From: Sphingomonas quercus
GTDB taxonomy: Bacteria > Pseudomonadota > Alphaproteobacteria > Sphingomonadales > Sphingomonadaceae
DNA: 64,000 nucleotides
Assembly (NCBI RefSeq): GCF_018863195.1
Contig: NZ_JAHKRT010000008.1
Coordinates: 124,001-188,000 of the forward strand
Reading direction: 5' to 3'
Positions 34,571 to 42,622 of this stretch are shown one piece after another. Position 1 is the first letter of the stretch, and each line of letters begins with the position of its first letter. Under the pieces are notes generated by a model. The model was given only the letters and a program-made list of their open reading frames with translations. It searched no databases and was not told the origin of the DNA. Both the position numbers and the translations under genes were made by a program.

Positions 34571-35824
34571 ATGATGTTTTCCCGCCGCGCATTCGTCCGG
34601 GCCGCCGCCGCGCTCCCGATCCTGGCCACCCCGGGGCTGCTGCGCGCCGCCGAGCCGGACCTGTCAACGCTGCGGCCGATGACCGGCGACGTCGTGCCGA
34701 TCGGCCCGGACGAGCGGGCCCGCCGGCTCGCCCGCGCGCAACAGCTGATGCGCGTCCAAGGTCTCGCCGCGGTGCTGATCGAGCCCGGCTCGTCGCTGGT
34801 CTACTTCACCGGCATACGCTGGGGCCGCAGCGAGCGGGCGATGCTGGCGGTACTGCCGGTGGAGGGGCAGCCCTGCATCGTCTCGCCTTTCTTCGAAGAG
34901 CCGCGCATGCGCGAGACGCTCGCCGTGCCGGCCGAGGTGCGCGTGTGGCAGGAAGACGAGGATCCGCTCGGCGTCGTCGGGGGCTTCCTCAGGGACCGCA
35001 AGCTCGCCGGCCGCCCGGTCGGCATCGAGGAGACGACGCGCTTCTTCATCCCCGACGCCCTGGCGCGGGCATTGCCTGCGGCGAAGCTGGTCTCCGCCGA
35101 TCCGGTGGTGCGTGGTTGCCGGATGATCAAGACGCCGGCCGAGATCGCGCTGATGCAGAAGGCGACGGACGTCACCATCGCCGCCTACCGCTTCACCTGG
35201 GAGCGTGTGGAGATCGGCATGAGCCAATCCGATATCGGCGCGCTGATGACCGCCGCCACCCGCCGGCTCGGGGGCGTGCCGGGCTTCTCGATGGCCCTGG
35301 TCGGCGAGTCAGCCGCCTATCCGCACGGCACCAAGACGCCGGCGACGATGAGCCGGGACGCATTGCTGCTGATGGATTGCGGCTGCACGGTGCAGGATTA
35401 CCAGTCCGACGTGTCGCGCACCTTCGTGAAGGGCAGCCCCTCCGCCGAAATCCGTAAGGTGTGGGATCAGGTGCGTCAGGGCCAGCAGATCGCATTCGCC
35501 GCGGCGAAGCTGGGCGTGGCAGCGGGCAGCGTCGACGATGCGGTGCGCGCGCAATATGAGCGCTGGGGCTATGGGCCGCGCTACAAGCTGCCCGGCCTCT
35601 CCCACCGTACCGGCCACGGCATCGGCCTTGACGGGCACGAGCCGGTCAACCTCGTCCATGGCGAGGCCACGCGGCTGGCGCCGGGCATGTGCTTTTCCAA
35701 CGAGCCCGGCCTTTATCTGCCCGGCAAGTTCGGCGTGCGGCTGGAGGACTGCTTCTACATGACCGACGCCGGTCCGAAATGGTTCAGCGAACCGCCGCGC
35801 TCGATCGAGGCGCCGCTCGGCTGA
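34571..35824 (+). CDS. Tat-exported M24 (Xaa-Pro aminopeptidase-like) metallopeptidase
   Basis: 417 residues. The N-terminus MMFSRRAFVRAAAALPILA is a twin-arginine signal ending near LLRAAEP. A creatinase-like N-domain (about 40-170) with VLIEPGSSLVYFTGIRWGRS precedes a pita-bread M24 domain with the metal ligands Asp in MDCGCTVQDYQSD (two), His in HRTGHGIGLDGHE, Glu in SNEPGLYLPG and Glu in RLEDCF. All five ligands are visible, so it is probably active on Xaa-Pro or similar peptides in the periplasm. It stands alone. Prolidase or creatinase activity is an alternative. Confidence 0.9.
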   Translation: MMFSRRAFVRAAAALPILATPGLLRAAEPDLSTLRPMTGDVVPIGPDERARRLARAQQLMRVQGLAAVLIEPGSSLVYFTGIRWGRSERAMLAVLPVEGQPCIVSPFFEEPRMRETLAVPAEVRVWQEDEDPLGVVGGFLRDRKLAGRPVGIEETTRFFIPDALARALPAAKLVSADPVVRGCRMIKTPAEIALMQKATDVTIAAYRFTWERVEIGMSQSDIGALMTAATRRLGGVPGFSMALVGESAAYPHGTKTPATMSRDALLLMDCGCTVQDYQSDVSRTFVKGSPSAEIRKVWDQVRQGQQIAFAAAKLGVAAGSVDDAVRAQYERWGYGPRYKLPGLSHRTGHGIGLDGHEPVNLVHGEATRLAPGMCFSNEPGLYLPGKFGVRLEDCFYMTDAGPKWFSEPPRSIEAPLG

Positions 35825-35962
35825 GGCGCGCCGGCACCCGGACCGCGATAGAGTGGCGGGGCGGGTGAGGGCGGGCGTGTCCGGCTGATGGCCAAAGCGC
35901 GGCAGGACGCCAGCGCCTCGGGCCGCCCTGCTTGCCGTCGACGTGTCGGCAAAGTGTCATTG

Positions 35963-35979
35963 CAGCGGGCCGCCCGCTG
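35963..35979. repeat. Perfect palindrome CAGCGGG-CCG-CCCGCTG
   Basis: Seven-base arms around three bases, 18 bases before an ATG of the small membrane protein gene. It may be an operator, a hairpin of the leader, or chance in GC-rich DNA. Confidence 0.25.
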
Positions 35980-36008
35980 TGAGAAATTGCCTCCCAATGG
36001 AGGGCATC

Positions 36009-36299
36009 GTGGTCACATCGACACGACATCGCGGCCGTTGGCCGAACTGGCACCATCTCATGTGGGGCGGCCTCGCGCTGGCGTTGGTGAGCCCGCTGGT
36101 CGCCATGCAGTTCACGCCGGAAGTCAATTGGGGCTTGGTCGATTTCCTGGCTGCCGCCCTGATTCTCGGCGGCGGCGGCGTCGCGGCCGAACTGGCGATG
36201 CGCTTCGGCCGGAGCGGGGCGGCGCGCGTGGGCGTGATATCCTCGGCGGTGATCGTCGGCGCGCTGATATGGGCGCAGCTGGCTGTTCGGATCATCTAG
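36009..36299 (+). CDS. Small integral membrane protein, unknown function
   Basis: 96 residues from the GTG at 36009, which has GGAGGG four bases before it; the ATG at 35997 in the same frame is an alternative adding four residues. A first part NWHHLMWGGLALALVSPLVA is a membrane helix, then VNWGLVDFLAAALILGGGG and VGVISSAVIVGALIWAQLAV form two more. It resembles small uncharacterised alphaproteobacterial inner-membrane proteins with the NWHHL start. It is not part of an evident operon and lies before the tRNA-Pro gene on the opposite strand. No function is proposed. Confidence 0.68.
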   Translation: MVTSTRHRGRWPNWHHLMWGGLALALVSPLVAMQFTPEVNWGLVDFLAAALILGGGGVAAELAMRFGRSGAARVGVISSAVIVGALIWAQLAVRII

Positions 36300-36458
36300 T
36301 CCGCCGCGGCCGCTCTGCCGCCGGACCTCGGCAGACGATGGAAAAGCTGCCGACGAATCGTCGTACCGCACAGGATGGGCGTCGACGAAACCGCTGCCGT
36401 GCATTTTTGCGCGGATCATGCAGCCACCTGGGGGTCAGGCGAAAGGGTGGCTAAGTGA

Positions 36459-36535
36459 TGGTCGGGGCGACAGGATTCGAACCTGCGACCCCCAGACCCC
36501 CAGTCTGATGCGCTACCAGGCTGCGCTACGCCCCG
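36459..36535 (-). tRNA. tRNA-Pro(GGG)
   Basis: A 77-base cloverleaf on the minus strand. The acceptor stem is CGGGGCG with CGCCCCG, the discriminator base is A, and the 3' CCA is encoded. The anticodon stem TCAGA/TCTGG encloses CTGGGGG, giving anticodon GGG for proline codon CCC. The T arm is GCAGG-TTCGAAT-CCTGT. It is transcribed away from yajC and lies between the small membrane protein gene and yajC. Confidence 0.97.
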
Positions 36536-36677
36536 ACCAGAGCCGGCGCCTTTAGAGGGCTCGTCGCACTTGTGCAAGCCGGCCCGCCCCATTGCTACCA
36601 CAAGCCACCCATGTTAGGCGGCCGGCCTTCCGCAGCCGGGCCTTTTGCCCGGCCCAATTTCAGGCAGTCAGACGATC

Positions 36678-37019
36678 ATGTTCGCCTCGCCCGCATTCGC
36701 CCAGACCGCAACCGCAGGGGCCGCATCCGGCGGCGCCGCCAGCTTCCTGCTGCAGATCGCGCCGCTGCTGTTCATTTTCGTGATCTTCTATTTCCTGCTG
36801 ATCCGCCCGCAGACGCAGCGCATGAAGAAGCATCGCGCGATGATCGAGGCGGTGAAGAAGGGCGACAGCGTCGTCACCGGCGGCGGCTTCATCGGCCGCG
36901 TTACCCGCGTCGACGAGGACGAGGTCGAGGTCGAGCTGGCGCCGGGCATGAAGGTAAGGGCGCTGAAGAGCACGCTGTCCGAAGTCCGCCTGCCGGGCGG
37001 CAAGCCCGCCAACGACTGA
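36678..37019 (+). CDS. yajC: Preprotein translocase subunit YajC
   Basis: 113 residues. YajC is a small accessory protein of the SecDF complex in the inner membrane. A single membrane helix (LLQIAPLLFIFVIFYFLLI) is followed by RPQTQRMKKHRAMIEAVKKG and a compact cytoplasmic domain, DSVVTGGGFIGRVTRV. The N-terminus begins FASPAFAQ, which is common in alphaproteobacterial YajC. An earlier frame start at 36645 is unlikely. The secD start follows 13 bases after the stop, so yajC-secD-secF form one operon. Confidence 0.95.
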   Translation: MFASPAFAQTATAGAASGGAASFLLQIAPLLFIFVIFYFLLIRPQTQRMKKHRAMIEAVKKGDSVVTGGGFIGRVTRVDEDEVEVELAPGMKVRALKSTLSEVRLPGGKPAND

Positions 37020-37032
37020 TCGGCGGCTCGCG

Positions 37033-38634
37033 ATGCTTGATTTCCCGCGCTGGAAAGTCCTCTCCATCTGGGGCGTGCTGCTCCTGGGCATCGTCTTTGC
37101 GCTGCCGAGCCTGGTGCCCGAGCGCGTCGCCGACCAGATCCCGCGCTTCCTGCCGCATGCGCGCTTCAACCTCGGCCTCGATCTGTCGGGCGGCAGCCAC
37201 CTGCTGCTCGAGGCGGACACCGCCGATGTCGCCCGCCAGCGCGTGGCGACGATGGAAGAGGCGGTCCGCACCGAATTACGCCGCAACACGCCGCGCATCG
37301 ACATCGGCGAGATCTCGACCGCAAACGGCCGGCTGAGCTTCATGGTGCGCGACGCCGCCCAGGTCGACGCGGCGGTCGAGAAGGTCCGCGCCATGACCCA
37401 GGGCGTCGGCATCACCGGGCAGCGCGACTGGGACGTCGCGGTCGTCGATTCCACCCGTATCGTCATGACGCCGACCCAGTCGGGCCTTGATTCGGCGGTG
37501 AACAGCGCGATGGAGCAGGCGACCGAAGTCGTCCGCCGCCGCATCGACGAGCTCGGCACGCGCGAACCAACGATCATCCGCCAGGGCGCCTCGCGCATCC
37601 TCGTCCAGGTGCCCGGCCTGCAGGACCCGCAGGCGCTGAAGGCGCTGCTCGGCAAGACCGCCAAGCTCGAGTTCAAGCTGGTCGACCAGACGGTGACGCC
37701 GGAGGATCTCGCCGCCGGCCGTGCGCCGATCGGCGGACAGCTGCTGCCTTATCCGGACAATCCCCTCGGCGCGAAGGTGATCGCGGTGCAGCGCCGCGCG
37801 ATCATCAGCGGCGATCAGCTGATCGACGCCCGCCAGAGCTACGACCAGAACAACATCCCCAACGTCACGATCAGCTTCAACTCCGAGGGTGGCCGCCGCT
37901 TCGCGCGGGTGACGCAGGAGAATGTCCACAAGCCGTTCGCCATCATCCTCGACAACAGCGTGATCTCGGCGCCGAACATCAACGAGCCGATCCTCGGCGG
38001 ATCGGCGACGATCAGCGGCAACTTCACGGTCGATTCCGCCAACCAGCTGGCCATCGCGCTGCGCTCGGGCAAGCTGCCGGTGGCGTTGAAGGTGATCGAG
38101 GAGCGCACCGTCGGCCCGCAGCTCGGCGCCGATTCGATCCATGCCGGCATCCTCGCCTCGGCGATCGCGGCGACGGCGGTGATCGTGTTCATGCTTGTCA
38201 CCTATGGCCGGTTCGGCGTCTATGCGAACCTCGCCGTGATCATCAACATCTTCGTGATCCTTGGCGCGATGGCGATCATGGGCGCGACGCTCACGCTGCC
38301 CGGCATCGCCGGCTTCGTGCTGACCATCGGCACCGCCGTCGATGCCAACGTGCTGATCAACGAACGCATCCGCGAGGAGCGGCGGCGCGGGCGATCGGTC
38401 GTGCAGTCGGTCGAGCATGGCTATAAGGAAGCCAGCCGCACCATCTTCGAAGCGAACGTGACCCACGCCATTGCCGGCCTGATCATGCTGGTGCTGGGCT
38501 CCGGGCCGATCAAGGGCTTCGCCGTGGTGCTGCTGCTCGGCATCGCGACGTCGGTGTTCACCGCCGTCACCTTCACCCGGATGCTCGTTGCCGGCTGGTT
38601 GCGCCGCGCGCGGCCGTCCGAGATCCATATCTGA
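37033..38634 (+). CDS. secD: Protein translocase subunit SecD
   Basis: 533 residues. SecD uses the proton motive force to help late steps of Sec export. The first membrane helix is near the N-terminus, and LGLDLSGGSHLLLEAD marks the family. A large periplasmic P1 domain (about 60-355) has GTREPTIIRQG and LVQVPGLQDP. The second membrane block (about 365-525) contains GPQLGADSIHAGI, AGFVLTIGTAVDANVLINERIREE and EANVTHAIAGLI, the conserved RND-type core with its Asp. Length and order are normal. The secF start follows 12 bases later. Confidence 0.97.
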   Translation: MLDFPRWKVLSIWGVLLLGIVFALPSLVPERVADQIPRFLPHARFNLGLDLSGGSHLLLEADTADVARQRVATMEEAVRTELRRNTPRIDIGEISTANGRLSFMVRDAAQVDAAVEKVRAMTQGVGITGQRDWDVAVVDSTRIVMTPTQSGLDSAVNSAMEQATEVVRRRIDELGTREPTIIRQGASRILVQVPGLQDPQALKALLGKTAKLEFKLVDQTVTPEDLAAGRAPIGGQLLPYPDNPLGAKVIAVQRRAIISGDQLIDARQSYDQNNIPNVTISFNSEGGRRFARVTQENVHKPFAIILDNSVISAPNINEPILGGSATISGNFTVDSANQLAIALRSGKLPVALKVIEERTVGPQLGADSIHAGILASAIAATAVIVFMLVTYGRFGVYANLAVIINIFVILGAMAIMGATLTLPGIAGFVLTIGTAVDANVLINERIREERRRGRSVVQSVEHGYKEASRTIFEANVTHAIAGLIMLVLGSGPIKGFAVVLLLGIATSVFTAVTFTRMLVAGWLRRARPSEIHI

Positions 38635-38646
38635 GGAGGGCGGGCC

Positions 38647-39621
38647 ATGCGTCTCCTGAAGCTCGTCCCCGACAATACCAATATCGGCTTCGTCCGCATC
38701 CGCCACATCGCCTTCGCGGTGACGGCGCTGTTGACGATCGCCGCGATCGGACTGGTGTTCGCGCGCGGCCTCAATCTCGGCGTCGATTTCGTCGGCGGCC
38801 TGATGGTCGAGGCGAAGTTCACCAGGCCCGCCGAACTCGACAGGGTCCGCGCCTCGGTGGATCGGCTGGGCGTCGGCGATGCCCAGCTCCAGCAGATCGG
38901 CGATCCCAACACCGTCTCGATCCGCCTGCCGCTGCCCACCTCCACCGACGAAGGCGCGACCAACGCCGTCGTCAAATCGGTGCAGGGGGCGCTGACCCGC
39001 GAATATCCTGGCGTGATGTTCAATCGCGCCGAGACCGTGTCGGGCAAGGTTTCCGGCGAGCTGATCTTCAACGGCGTGCTCGCGGTGATGCTCGCGATCA
39101 TCGGCATCGCGATCTTCTCGTGGCTGCGCTACGAATGGCAGTTCGGCATCTCGACCGCCGTCGCCATCATCCATGACGTGCTGATGACGCTCGGTTTCTT
39201 CGCGCTGACCCGCTTCGAGTTCGATCTGAACATCGTCGCCGCGGTGCTGACGATCATCGGCTATTCGATCAACGACAAGATGGTCATCGACGATCGCATC
39301 CGCGAGAATATGCGCAAGTACCGCAAGATGGACATGAAGACGCTGATCGACCTGTCCGTGAACGAGACGCTGCCACGCACCGTGATGACGTCGATCACGG
39401 TGATGCTGGCGCTCGGCGCGCTGCTGCTCTTCGGCGGCCACGTGCTGCGCGGCTTCACCGCGGCGATGATGCTGGGCATCGTCGTCGGCACCTATTCGTC
39501 GATCTATGTCTCGTCCTCGCTGCTCATCTCGCTGGGGCTGGACCCGCAGACGAGCGCGCAGAAGAAGCCCGCGGCGAGCGCGGTCAGCGGCGCCGAGCGC
39601 ATCGGCAAGCGCGAGGGATAA
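38647..39621 (+). CDS. secF: Protein translocase subunit SecF
   Basis: 324 residues. SecF pairs with SecD in the inner membrane. The N-terminal helix is followed by GLNLGVDFVGGLMVEAKF, a short periplasmic domain with VSGELIFNG, and the six-helix core. Core motifs are AIIHDVLMTLGFFALTRFEF, IIGYSINDKMVIDDRIREN and LPRTVMTSITVMLALGALLL, followed by VGTYSSIYVSSSLLI. The gene follows secD with a GGAGGG sequence before its ATG. The next gene, with a Mth938 domain, begins seven bases after the stop, so it is likely part of the same transcript. Confidence 0.97.
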   Translation: MRLLKLVPDNTNIGFVRIRHIAFAVTALLTIAAIGLVFARGLNLGVDFVGGLMVEAKFTRPAELDRVRASVDRLGVGDAQLQQIGDPNTVSIRLPLPTSTDEGATNAVVKSVQGALTREYPGVMFNRAETVSGKVSGELIFNGVLAVMLAIIGIAIFSWLRYEWQFGISTAVAIIHDVLMTLGFFALTRFEFDLNIVAAVLTIIGYSINDKMVIDDRIRENMRKYRKMDMKTLIDLSVNETLPRTVMTSITVMLALGALLLFGGHVLRGFTAAMMLGIVVGTYSSIYVSSSLLISLGLDPQTSAQKKPAASAVSGAERIGKREG

Positions 39622-39628
39622 GGGGCGC

Positions 39629-40009
39629 ATGCCCCGCCTCGAGCTGGAACGCCAGGCCAGCGGCCCGCAGATTCGCGGCTTCACCGCCGCAGGTGGCTTC
39701 AGGGTGGACGAAGGCGTGTTCCCGCGCGGCCTGCTGATCACCAGCGCATTTGCGCGCGACTGGTCGCCGCCGCCGCTCGACGCGCTCGGCGAGGCGGACC
39801 TCGCAGCGCTGCTCGATCCGCAGCCGGAATTCCTCCTGCTCGGCACCGGCCCGGCCCAGGCGCAGCCCGTGCCGGCGCTTCGCAAGGCGCTGGAGGCGAG
39901 GGGGCTCGGCATCGAGGCGATGGACAGCCGCGCCGCCGCCCGCCTGTGGGGCGTGCTCCGCGCCGAAGGCCGGGTGATCGGCGCCGCGCTTTACCCGCTC
40001 AGCCAATGA
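39629..40009 (+). CDS. Mth938-like domain protein (DUF498)
   Basis: 126 residues. The compact fold shared with human AAMDC and NDUFAF3 is shown by IRGFTAAGGFRVDEGVFPRG, a middle PEFLLLGTGPAQ and the end AMDSRAAARLWGVLRAEGRV. The family has no settled bacterial function, although NDUFAF3 assists respiratory complex I assembly in mitochondria. In alphaproteobacteria it often follows secF, as here, seven bases after the secF stop and preceded by AAGGGG. The ATG at 39629 is used; the longer frame inside secF is rejected. Confidence 0.9.
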   Translation: MPRLELERQASGPQIRGFTAAGGFRVDEGVFPRGLLITSAFARDWSPPPLDALGEADLAALLDPQPEFLLLGTGPAQAQPVPALRKALEARGLGIEAMDSRAAARLWGVLRAEGRVIGAALYPLSQ

Positions 40010-40081
40010 CGCCGTTCAGCCGCCACTCAGGCCGCCGCGGCCATCTTCCAACCCGTTACGCCTTCCGCTAGGACCACGGCC

Positions 40082-40861
40082 ATGCGTCTTCCCCTTCGTC
40101 CGCTCGCCCTGATCCTGATCGCCGCGGCCCTGCCGCTCGCCGGATGCGCGTCCAATCGCAACAAGGCCGACACGCGTTACGTCGCCCGTGACGTCGACAC
40201 GCTGTACAATGCCGCCAAATATCAGCTCGACCGCGGCCGTTACCCGACCGCCGCCGCGCTGTTCGACGAGGTGGAGCGCCAGCATCCCTATTCGATCTGG
40301 GCCCGCCGTTCGCAGCTGATGAGCGCGTTCAGCTATTATCTCGCCCGCGATTATTCCAAATCGGCGGAGAGCGCGCAGCGCTTCCTGTCGATCCATCCGG
40401 GCAACAAGGATGCGCCCTACGCCCTCTATCTGATCGCGGTCGATTATTACGAGCAGATCGAGGACGTGCAGCACGACCAGAAGATCACCCAGCAGGCGCT
40501 GGACGCGATGGGCGAGCTGATCCGCCGCTATCCGGACAGCAACTATGCCGCCGACGCCCGCCTCAAGGTCGACCTGATCAATGATCACCTCGCCGGCAAG
40601 GAGATGGAGATCGGTCGATTCTATCAGCGCCGTGCTGACTGGCTGGCCTCGGTGATCCGCTTCCGCAGCGTGATCGACAAATATCAGACCTCCAGCCACG
40701 TGCCGGAAGCGCTCATGCGGCTTACCGAATCCTATCTGGCGCTGGGCGTGCCGGAAGAGGCGAAGCGCGCTGCCGCCGTGCTCGGCTCCAACTATCCGGG
40801 CACCGAATGGTATGAGCATGCCTATCGCCTGATGCAGCAGAAGGGCGTGTCCGCGTCCTGA
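40082..40861 (+). CDS. bamD: Outer membrane protein assembly factor BamD
   Basis: 259 residues. BamD is the essential lipoprotein partner of BamA in outer-membrane barrel insertion. The lipobox ALPLAGC puts the lipid on Cys22. Five TPR-type repeats follow: VDTLYNAAKYQLDRGRYPTA, ARRSQLMSAFSYYLARDYSK, APYALYLIAVDYYEQI, SNYAADARLKVDLIND and HVPEALMRLTESYLALG. HPGNKDAPYA and the QHDQKIT segment are typical of BamD/ComL. It is followed by recN after 86 bases. Confidence 0.95.
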   Translation: MRLPLRPLALILIAAALPLAGCASNRNKADTRYVARDVDTLYNAAKYQLDRGRYPTAAALFDEVERQHPYSIWARRSQLMSAFSYYLARDYSKSAESAQRFLSIHPGNKDAPYALYLIAVDYYEQIEDVQHDQKITQQALDAMGELIRRYPDSNYAADARLKVDLINDHLAGKEMEIGRFYQRRADWLASVIRFRSVIDKYQTSSHVPEALMRLTESYLALGVPEEAKRAAAVLGSNYPGTEWYEHAYRLMQQKGVSAS

Positions 40862-40947
40862 CGGTTGCCAGCGAACGGGAGGGGCCGCCTGCGCACCTTC
40901 TTCACCCTCGCTTCCACCTGTGGCGATCAGGCCCTAGATAGGTCGCG

Positions 40948-42609
40948 ATGCTGACCAATCTGGCCATTCGCGACGTGGTGCTGATCGAGGCGCTGGAGCT
41001 TGATTTCGGCGACGGCCTTGCCGCGCTGACCGGCGAGACCGGCGCCGGCAAGTCGATATTGCTCGATGCCCTCGGCCTTGCGCTCGGCGCGCGCGCCGAT
41101 AGCGGGCTGGTGCGGCAGGGGGCTGGGCAGGCCGCCGTCACCGCCGGCTTCGATCTGCCCTCCGGTCATCCCGCCTTCGCCACCCTCGACGAGGCCGGCC
41201 TGGCCGTCGAGCCAGGCGAGGCGCTGACCATCCGCCGCATCGTCAAGGCCGACGGCGGCAGCCGCGCCTGGGTGAATGATCAGCCCGCCTCGGCCGGTCT
41301 GCTGCGCGAGCTGGGCCAGCGGCTGGTGGAGATTCACGGCCAGCACGACGATCGCGGCCTGCTCGACGCGCGCGGCCATCGTGATCTGCTCGATGCCTTC
41401 GGCCGGCTCGATCGCGCCGCCGTCGCCACCGCCTTTCGCGCCTGGAAGGCGGCGGCCGAGGCGCATGCCGACGCCGAGGCCGCGCTCGATACCGCCCAGC
41501 GCGATCAGGATTATCTGACCCACGCCGTCGACGAGCTGACCCGTTTCGGGCCGGAGCCCGGCGAGGAGGCGATCCTGTCCGAGCGGCGGGCCGGCATGCA
41601 GAAGGGGGCGCGCCTCGCCGAGGATCTGGCGCTGGTCAATGAGCATCTCGACGGTTCGGACGGCGCGCTCGCCCAGCTCCGTCAGGCCGCCCGCCGCCTC
41701 GATCGGCTCGGCGCGGAGCATCCGTTGCTGGCCGAGGCGCTCGCCGCGCTCGACCGAGCCGTGATCGAGGCCGGGGAAGCCGAGGAGAAACTGGGCCTCG
41801 CCGGCGACGCGCTGGCCTTCGACCCCGCCCGGCTGGAGGCCGACGAGACCCGCCTGTTCGAGCTGCGCGCGCTCGCCCGCAAGCATCGCGTCCAGCCGGA
41901 CGAGCTAGCGGCGCTCGCCGCCGATCTGGCCGGCCGGCTTGCCGCGATCGAGGCCGGCGGCGAGGGACTGGCCGCGCTGGCCGCCGCCGAGGCGAGCGCG
42001 CGCGCCGCCTATCTCGACGCCGCCGCCACCCTTAGCGCAGGGCGCGAGCTTGCCGCCGCCCGGCTCGACGCGGCGGTGGCAGCGGAGCTGGCGCCGCTCA
42101 AGCTCGACGCCGCCCGCTTCCGCACCCGCATCGAGCCGTTGCCCGACACCGGCTGGGGCGCGGCCGGGCAGGACCGGGTGGAATTTCTGATCTCCACCAA
42201 CCCCGGCGCGCCCTTCGCGCCGCTCGCCAAGATCGCCTCGGGAGGCGAGCTGTCCCGCTTCATCCTCGCGCTCAAGGTGGCGTTGGCCGAGGAGGGCGGC
42301 GCGGCGACGATGATCTTCGACGAGATTGATCGCGGCGTCGGCGGCGCGGTGGCGTCGGCGATCGGCGAGCGGCTGGCGCGGCTGGCGACGCGCGCCCAGA
42401 TCCTCGTCGTCACCCACAGCCCGCAGGTGGCGGCGCGCGCCGCCCGCCAATTCCTCATCGCCAAGGCGCATGACGGGCATGTCACGCGCACCTCGGTCCA
42501 CGCCCTGGCGCCCGCCGAGCGGCACGAGGAGATCGCCCGCATGCTTTCCGGCGCCGAGGTCACCGACGAGGCGCGGGCGCAGGCGCGGCGGCTGCTCGAG
42601 GTGGCCTAA
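40948..42609 (+). CDS. recN: DNA repair protein RecN
   Basis: 553 residues. RecN is an SMC-like ATPase for double-strand-break repair. The N-terminal half has MLTNLAIRDVVLIEALEL and Walker A GETGAGKSILLDALGLALG, followed by the Q loop VEIHGQHDDRGLLDARGH. Two coiled-coil arms (about 160-370) are rich in Ala, Glu and Leu. The C-terminal half has the signature IASGGELSRFILALKVAL, Walker B MIFDEIDRGVGG and VVTHSPQVAARA. No clear SOS box was found in the 86-base upstream gap. The HExxH peptidase gene follows after 13 bases. Confidence 0.96.
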   Translation: MLTNLAIRDVVLIEALELDFGDGLAALTGETGAGKSILLDALGLALGARADSGLVRQGAGQAAVTAGFDLPSGHPAFATLDEAGLAVEPGEALTIRRIVKADGGSRAWVNDQPASAGLLRELGQRLVEIHGQHDDRGLLDARGHRDLLDAFGRLDRAAVATAFRAWKAAAEAHADAEAALDTAQRDQDYLTHAVDELTRFGPEPGEEAILSERRAGMQKGARLAEDLALVNEHLDGSDGALAQLRQAARRLDRLGAEHPLLAEALAALDRAVIEAGEAEEKLGLAGDALAFDPARLEADETRLFELRALARKHRVQPDELAALAADLAGRLAAIEAGGEGLAALAAAEASARAAYLDAAATLSAGRELAAARLDAAVAAELAPLKLDAARFRTRIEPLPDTGWGAAGQDRVEFLISTNPGAPFAPLAKIASGGELSRFILALKVALAEEGGAATMIFDEIDRGVGGAVASAIGERLARLATRAQILVVTHSPQVAARAARQFLIAKAHDGHVTRTSVHALAPAERHEEIARMLSGAEVTDEARAQARRLLEVA

Positions 42610-42622
42610 GGGGGCGCAGACG

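Noticed and set aside
37276-39912. 878-codon minus-strand frame across secD and secF
   Set aside because: Low-complexity Arg/His/Asp composition and full overlap with two clear sec genes on the plus strand mark it as a composition artefact.
40862-40947. SOS box before recN
   Set aside because: No GAAC-N7-GTTC or GTTC-N7-GTTC site was visible in the gap.
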